Source: Chloroflexota bacterium
Lineage (GTDB): Bacteria; Chloroflexota; UBA6077; FW602-bin22; CADDYW01
DNA: 64,000 bases
Direction of reading: 5' to 3'
NCBI GenBank assembly: GCA_021324795.1
Contig: JAJPIK010000068.1
Coordinates: 124,001-188,000 of the forward strand
The first letter of the stretch is position 1. Each line of letters opens with the position of its first letter. The notes below the pieces were generated by a model, which saw only the letters and a list, made by a program, of their open reading frames with translations, was not told the DNA's origin and searched no databases. The position numbers and the translations under genes were made by a program. Below are positions 18,891-29,519 of the stretch, piece by piece.

Positions 18891-21134
18891 GTGAAGCTCG
18901 TGGTTAGGAGCAACGGCTACTCCAATCCCAGCGAGAGCCGGGCGGCCCCCTTGCTCGAGGTGCGTGACCTGCGAACGCAGTTCCGGGTACGCGATACCAC
19001 GGTTTACGCCGTCGAAGGGGCCTCGTTCTCGCTGCATCAGGGCGAGACAGTGGGCATTGTTGGTGAGAGTGGATCAGGCAAGAGTGTTAGTGCTCTCTCG
19101 ATCATGGGTATGATTCGTTGGCCTGGTCGCGTTGTCGGCGGCGAGGTTCTCTTCCACGGTGAAGATCTGCTGAAGAAGCCCGAGTCCCAGATGCGACGGC
19201 TACGCGGGCGTACTCTCGCGATGATCCCGCAGAATCCACTCACCTCGCTCAATCCCGTCCTCACCGTCGGTGATCACTTGCGCGAAATCCTCTGGGTTCA
19301 CCTGGGAACCGGCGCATCCGAGGCAACCCGCCGGGGGATCGAACTGCTCCGGCGGGTTGGGCTGCCGGACCCGGCGCAGCGGATGAACGAGTATCCGCAT
19401 CGAATGAGCGGCGGTCAGCGCCAACGGGTGATGATCGCGCTGGCGATGGCCTGCGGTCCGGAGCTCTTGATCGCCGACGAGCCGACGACTGCCCTCGACG
19501 TCACGATTCAGGCGCAGATTCTCGATCTAATGGATGAGCTAGCCCGCGAATCGAACCTTGCTTCGATTCTAATCAGCCACAATCTCGGGATCATCGCTGC
19601 TCACTGTGACCGCGTCGTGGTGATGTACGCTGGGCGGGTGGTCGAGTCGGCGACGGTCGCCGACATCTTTGCTGATCCGCGCCATCCATACACCGTTGGC
19701 TTGCTCAATTGTGTGCCTCGTCTGACTGCGCATCGAGCGGACACCTTCCAAACGATTCCCGGTTCACCACCGGTGGTGACCGAGATTCCGACCGGCTGTC
19801 CATTCGCACCACGCTGCGGCTATGCATCGGAGGTTTGCTGGGAGCAGATTCCCGAGTTGACCCTGATGGGGCCGGATCATCGAGCTGCTTGCTGGAATCC
19901 GGTCCAAAGATCGGTTGAATTGGACACGAGTCGAGAGGCAGCTGCCAGACTCGGGGCTGGGAGCCGGACGACCGCTAAATACAACCTGAAGCGCCCTGTA
20001 ACAGAGGAGAAAGACAGCGCTGCTTCGGCGGCAATGTTGGCGGCGAGTAGCGAGATCAAGTCCGCAGAACCAACGTCTGCCATCGCATACTGCCAGTCTC
20101 CTGCCACTCATCTCCAACCTCTCATCGAGGTCAATGGCTTGAAAGTCCACTATACGGTTCCCGGCGAAGGCTGGTTGATTCAGTCGCGGAAAGTCCTCCG
20201 TGCCGTCGACGGTGTCAGCTTTCAGATCCGGGAAGGCGAAACGCTGGGATTGGTCGGCGAAAGCGGCTGTGGTAAGAGTACAATCGGCCGAACCATGCTT
20301 TTTCTCGAGCGTCCGATTGAAGGTCAGGTCAAGTTCCAGGGACGTGACCTCGGTGCACTCGCAGCCGACGAGCTACGCGCGCTGCGGCGCCACATGCAAA
20401 TCGTCTTCCAAGATCCGTTTGCTTCACTCAACCCGCGCATGACGATCGGTCAGATTATCGGCGAGCCGCTGTCGGTCCACCATCTCCACGAGGGAAAGAC
20501 GCGGCGCGACCGCATCGCCGACCTGCTCAGCATGGTCGAGCTCAGTCCTGACTTTGTCCAGCGTTACCCGCACGAGTTCAGTGGTGGGCAGCGACAGCGG
20601 ATTGGCATTGCCCGCGCCCTGGCCGTTGAGCCTTCCTTCATCGTCCTGGATGAGCCGGTCTCGGCATTAGATGTCTCGATTCAAGCGCAGATTCTGCGTC
20701 TGCTGAGCGATCTCCAAAAGAGATTACATCTGTCGTATTTGTTCATCGCCCACGATTTAGCGGTGGTTGGCCAAATGAGCGACCGGGTTGCAGTGATGTA
20801 TCTTGGCAAGATCGTCGAGCTCGCGGAGCGCGACGCCTTGTATCAGCGGCCTCACCACCCTTATACCCAGGCGCTCTTCTCGGCGGTGCCGGTCCCCGAC
20901 CCGCAGGAGGCCCGACAGTCCAAACGCCTCGTCCTGGCTGGGGAGGTTCCCAGTCCGATCAATCTGCCGTCTGGCTGCCGGTTTCACTCGCGCTGTCCAC
21001 TGGCCCGAGACGTCTGCAGTCACGAGGAGCCACCACTTCGGCCGGTAGGCTCCGACCACGAGGTGGCCTGCCACTTTGCAGAAGAGGCGGCGCAGCGCTT
21101 CGAGCCATTCTTGAAGGAAAAAAGGAGGATATGA
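18891..21134 (+). CDS. Fused double ABC ATPase (DppD-DppF-like) of the peptide transporter
   Basis: Two Walker A ([24 protein letters not shown]), two signature motifs ([24 protein letters not shown]), two Walker B, two oligopeptide-type C-terminal Cys regions in one 747-aa frame. Confidence 0.93.
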   Translation: MKLVVRSNGYSNPSESRAAPLLEVRDLRTQFRVRDTTVYAVEGASFSLHQGETVGIVGESGSGKSVSALSIMGMIRWPGRVVGGEVLFHGEDLLKKPESQMRRLRGRTLAMIPQNPLTSLNPVLTVGDHLREILWVHLGTGASEATRRGIELLRRVGLPDPAQRMNEYPHRMSGGQRQRVMIALAMACGPELLIADEPTTALDVTIQAQILDLMDELARESNLASILISHNLGIIAAHCDRVVVMYAGRVVESATVADIFADPRHPYTVGLLNCVPRLTAHRADTFQTIPGSPPVVTEIPTGCPFAPRCGYASEVCWEQIPELTLMGPDHRAACWNPVQRSVELDTSREAAARLGAGSRTTAKYNLKRPVTEEKDSAASAAMLAASSEIKSAEPTSAIAYCQSPATHLQPLIEVNGLKVHYTVPGEGWLIQSRKVLRAVDGVSFQIREGETLGLVGESGCGKSTIGRTMLFLERPIEGQVKFQGRDLGALAADELRALRRHMQIVFQDPFASLNPRMTIGQIIGEPLSVHHLHEGKTRRDRIADLLSMVELSPDFVQRYPHEFSGGQRQRIGIARALAVEPSFIVLDEPVSALDVSIQAQILRLLSDLQKRLHLSYLFIAHDLAVVGQMSDRVAVMYLGKIVELAERDALYQRPHHPYTQALFSAVPVPDPQEARQSKRLVLAGEVPSPINLPSGCRFHSRCPLARDVCSHEEPPLRPVGSDHEVACHFAEEAAQRFEPFLKEKRRI

Positions 21135-22300
21135 TGACCGTCAGCGCTCTGGACGTTGCCACGGTCCGCGAGGCATACCCGATTCTCCGTGAGCTCGCCT
21201 ATTTCAACACGGGAACCTATGGCTTGATGGCGGAGCCGGTCCTGACGCGCTATCTGGAAAACGTCGCCAGCTTCGAGCGGCAGGGCCTGCGCGTCGACCT
21301 GGCCCTGCGGAGTCAGATCGAGGCATCGCGTGAGCGGATCGCGGCGCGAATCAACGCGTGCCCGAGCGAGATCGCCCTGAGTGGCAACGCGACCGATGGC
21401 GTCGCTTACGTCGCCGCCGGGCTTGATTGGCAGCCCGGCGATGAAGTGATCATCTCGAATCAAGAACACCCGGCGATGAACTACCCCTGGCAGTATGCTG
21501 CTCAGCGTGATGGCATCGTCCTCAAACGCTTCCCAGTGCACTTTGATCCGTGTGAGAATCTGAAGGCAATTGAATCTCTGCTCACGGATAAGACGCGTCT
21601 GATTGGAGCCAGCCACGTGACCTCACCGACCGGCATTCGTCTCCCGGTCAAAGAGATCTGCGACCTGGCGCACGCGCACGGCGCTTTGGCTTTCGTCGAC
21701 GGTGCCCAATCATTCGCGGTCATGCCGATCGACGTACAGGAGATTGGCTGTGATTTTTTCACGAGCAACTGCCACAAATGGCTGGGGGCGCCGAAAGGGA
21801 CGGGCTTCCTCTACGCGCGCCAAGCGCTCATGGAGCGGCTCCAGCCCGCTTACGTCGGTGCGGGCTCGGCCGAGAGCTTCAGCTTTGAGAACGGCCTCGT
21901 GCTCCAACCGAGTGGAAAGCGCTTCGAATTTGCCACCCGCGGCTTCGCGGTGCCGGCGAGCATTAGCCTGGCCTTCGATTGGTTCGATCAGCTCGGCTGG
22001 ACACAGATCTTCGATCGGATCGCCTATCTCTCGACCTATCTCAAGCATCAGTTGCAAGAGATTCCGGGCGTCGAGCTCGGAACACCGATCGAGTGGGAGC
22101 GATCGAGTGGGCTGGTCAACTTTCGGGTGGTCGGGCGCGATGAAACCGCTCTTCAAGAACGCTTCGAAACCGCCAAGCTCTATCCGCGCACCCTTGGTAA
22201 AGGCTCGGAAAAGATCCGTGTTTCGACCGCTCTATTCAATGATGAGGACGAAATCGACCGCCTGGTCAGGTGCGTCCGGGAGTTCGTCCAGGCTGGGTGA
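21131..22300 (+). CDS. Class V aminotransferase (PLP; cysteine desulfurase/isopenicillin-N epimerase-like)
   Basis: [57 protein letters not shown] (PLP Lys); overlaps the ATPase stop. Note read as FVDGAQSF in the track. Confidence 0.9.
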   Translation: MMTVSALDVATVREAYPILRELAYFNTGTYGLMAEPVLTRYLENVASFERQGLRVDLALRSQIEASRERIAARINACPSEIALSGNATDGVAYVAAGLDWQPGDEVIISNQEHPAMNYPWQYAAQRDGIVLKRFPVHFDPCENLKAIESLLTDKTRLIGASHVTSPTGIRLPVKEICDLAHAHGALAFVDGAQSFAVMPIDVQEIGCDFFTSNCHKWLGAPKGTGFLYARQALMERLQPAYVGAGSAESFSFENGLVLQPSGKRFEFATRGFAVPASISLAFDWFDQLGWTQIFDRIAYLSTYLKHQLQEIPGVELGTPIEWERSSGLVNFRVVGRDETALQERFETAKLYPRTLGKGSEKIRVSTALFNDEDEIDRLVRCVREFVQAG

Positions 22301-22430
22301 GTGGTTGCCTCAAAAGGTGGTGGAGCGTGACTAAGGCTTATCGAAAAGCGATTGGGCCCGGATCATTGACCACATGTAACCGTACCGACAGTCAGATCGC
22401 GCGTAGTTTAGGGCACCCCTCTTCAATGAG

Positions 22431-23984
22431 TCACGGCGAGAATCCGTTGATGTGAAGCGAGAGGACCCTAGCAAGCGACATCGCGGTGTGAGGGGGAAGC
22501 CAAACGACGATTGCGTCGATGACCGTTCCAGTCGCCGGGTCAATCAGGACTGCGATGTAAGTGAAGAACAAGAGCATCGTGAAGGCCGTGCAGGCCAGCA
22601 TCAGCGTAAGGACAAGTCCGTGCAGAGCGGGAGATCTGTCATTGACACGATATAGCAGCCAGGATAATCCGATCACGAACACCGGATACATTTCGGTCAT
22701 TCGTCGCATACCGAAGCTTGAACCGGCCGTGGGATCGCCGGCGACCGAATTTATCAGAATTTGTAGGACGACGATCAAAGTCAGCACGATTGCGATTCGG
22801 CGTCGGCCGTCGATGAGCATACACGCCAGTCCGATTACCGCGAGTAACGTCAGCGGTGCCCAGGCGAACATTCCGCTTGCTGGCGCGATCAAAACCTTCT
22901 CCCAGCCGGTGGGTATCCAATCACGCACTGTCCCAACGGCCGTTGGCGAAGGTGATCCGTACATGTAAATCCAGCTCAAGGGCACCGTGATAAATATGGC
23001 GCCTACTCCCACCGCGAATGTCACCAGGTCGATGAGTCTCGCTCGAAACAGCAACGCCAGCGCCAGCGGGATTGCCAACAGAATGAGCTGCCACCGAACT
23101 GTGCCAGCCAGGCCAGTCAGCAGTCCCACCATTAACCAATACCAAGGGCGTGCGAATCGCATTTGGGGTTGACGCGCGAGCCAGGATCCGGATCGCGGCG
23201 CAGGGATCGGAGCATCCGTGTCATCGTTGAGCGGGAGCAGCCCTGATTGAACCGTGAGCCAGATTGGGACAGTTACTGCAAATGTGGCAACGCCGTGTGC
23301 CATCGTCGGTTCGATGACAGTGTAGTAATAGAGCGGAGTTCCTAAGAACGCTAGCAGAGTCACCAGTACCGCGGCTTTGATCCCCAGTAGTCGGCGAGAC
23401 ATCAGAAACGAAAGTACCAGGGTGACGGTGACGTATGTCCAGGTAGCGAAAGCAACTGCAAAGGAATGAACGAGCGTATCTCCTTGAAGGGCGAGGAAAA
23501 CCTGGTCGCGCGCGTGGATGAGACCCAGCCCCTTGAACTGATCCAAGAGCAGCGACGCGGAATAGAAAGGAGCCCAGAAGATCGCCGCGCCGAAAGCAAA
23601 CGCCGAGTTATAGCGGCCAGTCTGATTGTTAACCCTGACCTGATAGGTAATAAAGCGCGCGAAGTGATTCGCTGCCAGAGAAAGATCGAGCGTATGGTTG
23701 CGCACAAGCGTTTCGAGCCAGATGTAGTAAGCAAATCCATCCGATCGAATCATTGGCACGTCGAGCGGCGCGGCGAGAAACCCGGAGATTCCGATCAAGA
23801 CGAGGATTGCCAGGTGATTGGCGGTGAGGCGACCAGACGTCGCGACTGTGGCCTGCCGTTTGAGGACATGTGCTGCCTGGCTGCGTTGGTACGCCTTTAC
23901 CCCTTCGCTGCTCCGCTCAGGGCAAGCTCTCGCCAGCTCTCCCTGAGCCGTACGCCGCGCATTCTCAAGCAAGAAAGCTAACAT
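22431..23984 (-). CDS. Polytopic membrane protein, glycosyltransferase (GT39/RgtA-like) candidate
   Basis: About 10 TM segments, VPMIRSDGFAYYIWLETLVRN, NNQTGRYNSAFAFGAAIFWAPFY; N-terminal ~45 aa appear repeat-derived. Confidence 0.6.
   Translation of the reverse strand: MLAFLLENARRTAQGELARACPERSSEGVKAYQRSQAAHVLKRQATVATSGRLTANHLAILVLIGISGFLAAPLDVPMIRSDGFAYYIWLETLVRNHTLDLSLAANHFARFITYQVRVNNQTGRYNSAFAFGAAIFWAPFYSASLLLDQFKGLGLIHARDQVFLALQGDTLVHSFAVAFATWTYVTVTLVLSFLMSRRLLGIKAAVLVTLLAFLGTPLYYYTVIEPTMAHGVATFAVTVPIWLTVQSGLLPLNDDTDAPIPAPRSGSWLARQPQMRFARPWYWLMVGLLTGLAGTVRWQLILLAIPLALALLFRARLIDLVTFAVGVGAIFITVPLSWIYMYGSPSPTAVGTVRDWIPTGWEKVLIAPASGMFAWAPLTLLAVIGLACMLIDGRRRIAIVLTLIVVLQILINSVAGDPTAGSSFGMRRMTEMYPVFVIGLSWLLYRVNDRSPALHGLVLTLMLACTAFTMLLFFTYIAVLIDPATGTVIDAIVVWLPPHTAMSLARVLSLHINGFSP
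23915..23948. repeat. Inverted-repeat element (gctcaggg ... ccctgagc) encoding an AQGELA...PERSSEG-type peptide on the minus strand
   Basis: Arms 23915-23922 / 23941-23948; reverse frame reads ARRTAQGELARACPERSSEGVKA. Confidence 0.5.
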
Positions 23985-24163
23985 CCTCTCGGATAAAAGG
24001 GATGATTATACACCGGGGAGACGTGATTGATGCTGATATTGTCCGGCTGAATTGTCGTGCTCTGAGAGAGTTAAAGTACGAATTTGCCTGTGGATCATGC
24101 TAGCCACCCGCCAGCGCGCGTTTGCTAAGAAGTTGTTAACTAACTGTAAATCCGTCCCTCAGC

Positions 24164-24190
24164 TTACCGGAGCGCCTTTCGCTTCGGTAA
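24164..24190. terminator. Hairpin ttaccggagcg / cgcttcggtaa, candidate terminator of the DUF347 gene
   Basis: 11-bp stem with one G-T wobble, 5-nt loop. Confidence 0.5.
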
Positions 24191-24284
24191 TTTCGACATC
24201 GTCCGCGCGACTCTGAGCCCGACCGGTGCGCGGTCTGACGGCAGAATGGCCATTTTCTGCCTTGGATCGGCGTCGCCGGCATCG

Positions 24285-25082
24285 CTATCTTTGGTTTACC
24301 TGGCCGGGTTGTTCTTCCGTGATATCCTGGCGGGTAACGGTCAGGTAACCGACGCAGCCGATGATCAAAATCGTCAAGACCAGAGAGACCTTGGCGTCGC
24401 CCAGTCCGAGACCACCCAGATATGGTTTCCCAAACCAGTCAGCAAACGACGCACCGAGCGGCCGAGTCACGATGTAGGCGAACCAGAAGGCCAGAATCTC
24501 GTTGAGACCAAACAGCCAGTAGCCCAGGGCCGGCACCGCAATCAATGCGGTAAACAGCACCCCCGAGGCAAGATACCCCAAGCCAAGGGTTGCGGCGGTC
24601 ATGTCACCCGCGGCGGTGCCGAGCGCGAACGTCGCCATGACAGTGGCCCAATAAAACAGCTCGCGACGGAGCAGATCGATACTATGGATCGAGAGGGTTT
24701 TCTCGCTGACATACCAGGCAACGAAGATCAGAGCGAGCACGACCGCAAAGAAGACGGTTGCTATGAGGTACGGAATCCCCAGCACAACGTGCAACACGTC
24801 GGCGGCCATCGTCCCGAAGACGGCGACCATCACAACGGCGAACCAGTAGATCGAGGCCACATAGCGCCGGACAACGAGTTGCAGGATCAACGCGGCAATC
24901 AGGCCGATGCCCCCGAGAGCGACCGCGACGTAGGGATTGATGTGAAAGACCAGGTAGTCCGAGGTCGATTCGCCCATCGCGGTACTCAACAGTTTGATGA
25001 TCCAGAAGTAGACTGTAATCTCTGGAACCTTTCGAAGAGTGCGCAGCGCAAGACTCCGAGTGAGAAGCTGTTGAGCGATCAT
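24285..25082 (-). CDS. COG4705/DUF347 family membrane protein
   Basis: RKVPEITVYFWIIKLLSTAMGESTSDYLV; internal repeat-like segments FYWATVMATFALGTAAGDM and ILAFWFAYIVTRPLGASFADWFG. Confidence 0.85.
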   Translation of the reverse strand: MIAQQLLTRSLALRTLRKVPEITVYFWIIKLLSTAMGESTSDYLVFHINPYVAVALGGIGLIAALILQLVVRRYVASIYWFAVVMVAVFGTMAADVLHVVLGIPYLIATVFFAVVLALIFVAWYVSEKTLSIHSIDLLRRELFYWATVMATFALGTAAGDMTAATLGLGYLASGVLFTALIAVPALGYWLFGLNEILAFWFAYIVTRPLGASFADWFGKPYLGGLGLGDAKVSLVLTILIIGCVGYLTVTRQDITEEQPGQVNQR

Positions 25083-25383
25083 GATCCTTTGTCTCCGGAT
25101 AATTCCTCTTCAGGTGGTAATGAGGCGACCTCGGTCTGAATAGCACTTCTCCCAGGGGAGAGTATGCTCCCTCCCTGAACTAGCGTCAATTTTCTCTCGA
25201 CGTGCTAGCACGCCTGCTATCGGGGATAGCCTGGTCGAGTGCATCCACTTCTCGGTGCTCCGTCGAGTCATACCGACCCCTGCGTTGGATAAGCTCTGTG
25301 CGGCCATGCTGCTCGGGCGGGAGATTGACTGGCCAGAGGGCAAGCAACCATGCTGCTGCACTCGCCGGGATCGAATGAGAGAG

Positions 25384-26061
25384 CTACTCGTCTGGGACCA
25401 CGGTGGGAGCGGAGTGCCCCGCGGCTGGCGCGGTCCGACGGAGCCGCTGCCAACCGGCGACCCCTCCCAGACCCACCGCCAGAACAATCGCGAGCACCGG
25501 CAGTGAGACCAGGTCATCGAGGTCACCAGTGAATAGGGCGATCAAATGGCGGCTCTGCTGCTGGAGGACCATTCCGAGAAAGAAATAGAAGAGGGCCCAG
25601 AGCATTGCGGCGATAGCAGTCGCCGGAGCAAAAGTACGATAGGGAATGCCGACCAATCCAGCCATGATTGTCGTCGGAGTACGCACCCCGGGTACCAGTC
25701 GTCCGATCACGATGGCGACAGCACCGTGCTGTCGGAACCAGCGTTCCACGGTCGCGATGTGCCCATTGTCTCCCCGGTGTATCGGGAGTCGCCTCAGGAG
25801 GCGAGAACGGCCTCCACGGCGCATGAGGGTATAGAGGAGGGACGACCCGAGCGTCGCGGCGACGCTGGCGGTGAGGATAACGAGGACAGCACCGGTGAGC
25901 GGTAGGTTGTGTCGCGCGCCGGCGGCAATGATCAGGACATCACCGGGGATCAACAGCGGAACCCCTGCTTCTTCGATCAGCAGGAAGACAAAGAGTCCGG
26001 GGATTTCGTGCGCCCGATAAAAGCCAAAGAGCAGTCCGGGGATGATCCAGAGGTGTCGCAC
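25384..26061 (-). CDS. DedA family membrane protein
   Basis: VFLLIEEAGVPLLIPGDVLIIAAGA; WFRQHGAVAIVIGRLVPGVRTPTTIMAGLVGIPYRTFAPATAIAAMLWAL; GTG start chosen at VRHLWIIPGLL. Confidence 0.88.
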   Translation of the reverse strand: MRHLWIIPGLLFGFYRAHEIPGLFVFLLIEEAGVPLLIPGDVLIIAAGARHNLPLTGAVLVILTASVAATLGSSLLYTLMRRGGRSRLLRRLPIHRGDNGHIATVERWFRQHGAVAIVIGRLVPGVRTPTTIMAGLVGIPYRTFAPATAIAAMLWALFYFFLGMVLQQQSRHLIALFTGDLDDLVSLPVLAIVLAVGLGGVAGWQRLRRTAPAAGHSAPTVVPDE

Positions 26062-26071
26062 CTTCCCCCTC

Positions 26072-26647
26072 CTACCCCAGACGCAGCCGACGGGCAATCG
26101 CGATTGCGCCTTGGTAGGGTACCTGGAGGTGAGGATCCAAGTGGAGGAGGACGATCGCCCAAAACATCCCGAGCGCGGCACCGATGATGACGTCCAACGG
26201 GTAGTGCGCGCCGACGTAGACCCGAGCGAAGGCGATCAGGAGCGCGGTGGTCAGAAAGAGCCAGCGGCCAGGCATCGTCCGAAGCAGGGCCGTCGCCGCT
26301 ACGCTAAACGCCGCGGTCGCATGATCGCTGGGGAATGACGAATCGTGCGCAGCCTGGACGAGCAGGCGCACCTGCTGGGGATGGGCGATGAACGGGCGCG
26401 GGACGTCGATCAGATGGCCAATCGCGAGGTTCACGATCTGCCCGGCGACAACTGCCGCTGCCGCCGCGAGCGCGGCCGTTTTTCCGATGTCGTCGGCCGG
26501 CGTAAGAATCCACCAGAGGGCCGCGCCGAGGATGACCAAGAAGATCAGGTCGGACGCGGTGACACGCATCAGGGTATCAGCGAGCGGAGAGTGGCCAGCA
26601 AGCCCATTGATCGCTTGAGCGAAATGCCAGTTTAAGCCGTGATCCAC
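26072..26647 (-). CDS. PAP2-family phosphatase
   Basis: VPRPFIAHP, DSSFPSDHATAAFSVAATAL, RVYVGAHYPLDVIIGAALG. Confidence 0.92.
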   Translation of the reverse strand: MDHGLNWHFAQAINGLAGHSPLADTLMRVTASDLIFLVILGAALWWILTPADDIGKTAALAAAAAVVAGQIVNLAIGHLIDVPRPFIAHPQQVRLLVQAAHDSSFPSDHATAAFSVAATALLRTMPGRWLFLTTALLIAFARVYVGAHYPLDVIIGAALGMFWAIVLLHLDPHLQVPYQGAIAIARRLRLG

Positions 26648-26932
26648 CCGACGCTCCTTGTTGGGCTATTCGTTATTGCACAAGCGAAGATCCAACCGAG
26701 GCAGATTCTAACGCGCGCGGCTGGGGTGCTGTCAAGTTTCGAACTGCTAGCGATCACGTGCTGGATAGTACTGTTGTATTGCTGCCGTCGCCTTTCGTCG
26801 GCGGGTAGCCGAGAATCGCGACCTGGGCTACGTCCGAGCAAATTATGCCCACTCATTGCGATCGATCTGCCACGAATCTGCTCGCTTACCGCGATATCGA
26901 TAGCTGTCAGGATCGGAACCAGGCAGACCGAG

Positions 26933-26965
26933 ACAAGGGGGAAAGCTACAGGTTTTCCCCCTTGT
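26933..26965. terminator. Hairpin acaagggggaaa / tttcccccttgt
   Basis: 12-bp perfect stem, 9-nt loop, just downstream of the PepSY stop. Confidence 0.65.
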
Positions 26966-26999
26966 GGCGAAATTTGATTATTGGGATGCGGTGAGCGAT

Positions 27000-27581
27000 C
27001 TAGCGGTTGGTCTCGGCGGCTTTCGTCCCACCGTCGCTTTCGCCCGCGCCACTATTATCGACCCCGCCGGCTTCGGCCCGAAGCACGTTGCCGTTGCCCG
27101 CGTCCACCTTCACGTCTTGCGCTGTGCCCGACGAGTCGGTGAGCTCAACGCCGTACACGACGTTGCCGTTCTCGTTCTCCAGATGGACCGACGTCACGGT
27201 CGCACCTTTGAACTGAGCGAGCGCCGCTGCCCTGGCCTGATCTGCAGTGATCTTCGCCTTGCTTTGGAGCGCAGCCTCCTCGTTGGCTTCGCTCTGGCCG
27301 CTCTGATCCTGAGGAGCGGTCACCGAACTCGTATAGCTCGGCTGTGCGTCCTGCGTGCCGGTGCCCTGATCTGTCGTTTCCGCCTTCGCCGTCCCCTCGT
27401 TGTTCGTCGCTGTGGAGGGAGGCGCATGGCTCGTCGAGATCACCTGGCTGGTTGACGGTGCGATTGGTGAGGGGTGGGACGGCGAGGCAGCGAACGCGCC
27501 ACCTAACGTGAGGCTACCAATAAGGTAGGCCGCTGCGAGCGCACTAGCCGCACCACTTCCATAGAGAATACGCTTGATCAA
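27000..27581 (-). CDS. Secreted PepSY-domain protein (TTG start proposed)
   Basis: ITADQARAAALAQFKGATVTSVHLENENGNVVYGVELTDSSGTAQDVKVDAGNGNVL; signal peptide LIKRILYGSGAASALAAAYLIGSLTLGGAFA preceded by an AAAGGAGA site. Confidence 0.8.
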   Translation of the reverse strand: MIKRILYGSGAASALAAAYLIGSLTLGGAFAASPSHPSPIAPSTSQVISTSHAPPSTATNNEGTAKAETTDQGTGTQDAQPSYTSSVTAPQDQSGQSEANEEAALQSKAKITADQARAAALAQFKGATVTSVHLENENGNVVYGVELTDSSGTAQDVKVDAGNGNVLRAEAGGVDNSGAGESDGGTKAAETNR

Positions 27582-28007
27582 TGGAGGTATCTCCTTTTTG
27601 TCTTGTGTCAATGCATCGTGTCAGTTTAACCACGACATGATCCAACTGAGACGCCATCTCAGAGTGTTCGTAGCAGTCCCTTCGATTCCCATCGTCAGCG
27701 CAAGTGCTACGAACCCCATGCTCATTTGCTTTCACCCCCTTCTGTGCCTGCTGAGGCTCCGGCACTCCCAAGCCTCGACGGATATTGTCAGGGCTGTCGA
27801 TGAAGGGGTCGTGAAGCCGATCTGAAAGAATTCTCATCGTATCCAGATTGCTCTTCGTGCCAACAAGTGCGCTGACCAGGTTACGTACCGGGCCCGCGGC
27901 ACTGGCTGGATCGTCGATCGACCTGGTGAGCGGGTGACGAAGGGATCAAAGCCGTTGGTGCAGGACGAGCGAAGAACGCGGGAGCAGTGTCGCCTGAGTA
28001 CGCTCGG

Positions 28008-29519
28008 TTAGCCTGTGCCATTCGTGCCGCGTGCGCGGCGGACTGTCGATTCGGCCGTGTCTGCCGATTGATAGGCATCGGAGGCGGTGAGAACCGGTAG
28101 GGTGACGGTGAAGGTGCTGCTGCGGCCAGGCTCGCTCGCGACCGAGATTGTCCCGCCGTGCGTTTCCGCGATCCACCGGCTGATTGCCAGCCCTAGACCA
28201 GTTCCACCGGTGGCACGGGACCGGGCCTTGTCGACGCGGTAGAACCGTTCGAAGAGGTGAGGCAAGTGCTCTGGCGGGATCCCAACCCCGGTATCCGTGA
28301 CCTCAACATGGGCGTAGTCTCCTTGACGTCGGACCGCGATGCTGACGATCCCCCCAGCCGGTGTATACTTCAGGCCATTGTCGACAAGATTCACCAGGAG
28401 TTGCGCAAGGCGCGTTTGATCTCCGCGGACCACGACTGAATCGGTCGAGTCAAACTTCAGGGTGAGCTGACGCGAGCGGGCGAGCGGATCGAGGGCGGTC
28501 ACGACTTCGTTTGCGAGGTCGCGCAGGTCGAGCGGCTCGCAATCGAGCTCCTCCTGATGGGCATCGGCGCGCGCGAGCGTGAGCAGGTCGCTGAGAAGCC
28601 GATGCATTGCCTGAGCATCGTCACGAATACTGCTCAGGGCACGCCGATACTCGGCGGCCGTGCGGGACCGCTCGAGGGCGAGATCTGCCTGACTGATCAA
28701 GAGTGCCAGTGGCGTACGGAGCTCGTGGGATGCATCCGCGGTGAAGGTGCGCTGGCGCTGAAAGGCGCGATCGAGCCGATCGAGCATGCGATCAAACGTC
28801 GCGGCGAGTCGACCGACTTCGTCGTCGGCGTGGGCGAAGCTCAGCCGATACGAAAGATCCTCGGCCCCCAGGTGTTCGGCGGTTCGGGTGATCCGAGCAA
28901 TCGGATTGAGCGCTCGCCCTGCCAGGAAGATGCCTCCCACGACCGCGAGCAGAAGCGTCAATGGAATTGCGACCGCGATCAAGAGGACCAATTGATCGAG
29001 GGCAGTCGTCACCTCCTGCTCTGTGCGTGCCACTACGAGCACACCGATGATCTGGCCATTGTCGACCGCCGGCATCGCCAGCACGCGCCACTTGGCTCCG
29101 TCGGTACCTTGAGCCGTGGCGAAGAGTTGGTGCCCCTGAGCTGCTTCCGCCAGCAGCGTGGCCGGTAGGACAAAGGGCGGGTGACGTAGGCCGGCCATGG
29201 GAATTGTTCCCCCTCGGTCGTAGATCGTGATGGCTACCCCGGTGCCCGGTGCCTCGGTCTCTTCATTGAGAGACGGTTGACCGTCCTGAACGTCTAGTGT
29301 GGCCATCGATCGTTGGGCCTCGCCGACGAGCGAGCGATCGAGTTCAGCGTGGAGGTTGCGGGAAAGGTTTAGGACCAGGAAGGCGCTGAACACGACCAGG
29401 ATGATCGTGAGAAGGGCCACGTACCACAGCGTGAGTCGCACGCGGATGGTTCGCAACGGCATGCCAATGCAGTGCAACGCGACCAGGAGGGCGCTCATGA
29501 GGACGATGCCCTCAAACAA
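28008..29519 (-). CDS. Sensor histidine kinase (HAMP, HisKA, HATPase)
   Basis: TADASHELRTPLALL, LVNLVDNGLKYTPAGG, DTGVGIPPEHLPHLFERFYRVDKARSRATGGTGLGLAISRWI. Confidence 0.93.
   Translation of the reverse strand: MFEGIVLMSALLVALHCIGMPLRTIRVRLTLWYVALLTIILVVFSAFLVLNLSRNLHAELDRSLVGEAQRSMATLDVQDGQPSLNEETEAPGTGVAITIYDRGGTIPMAGLRHPPFVLPATLLAEAAQGHQLFATAQGTDGAKWRVLAMPAVDNGQIIGVLVVARTEQEVTTALDQLVLLIAVAIPLTLLLAVVGGIFLAGRALNPIARITRTAEHLGAEDLSYRLSFAHADDEVGRLAATFDRMLDRLDRAFQRQRTFTADASHELRTPLALLISQADLALERSRTAAEYRRALSSIRDDAQAMHRLLSDLLTLARADAHQEELDCEPLDLRDLANEVVTALDPLARSRQLTLKFDSTDSVVVRGDQTRLAQLLVNLVDNGLKYTPAGGIVSIAVRRQGDYAHVEVTDTGVGIPPEHLPHLFERFYRVDKARSRATGGTGLGLAISRWIAETHGGTISVASEPGRSSTFTVTLPVLTASDAYQSADTAESTVRRARGTNGTG

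Noticed and set aside
24246-25139. 297-aa plus-strand ORF
   Set aside because: Antisense to the convincing DUF347 membrane protein; hydrophilic shadow translation
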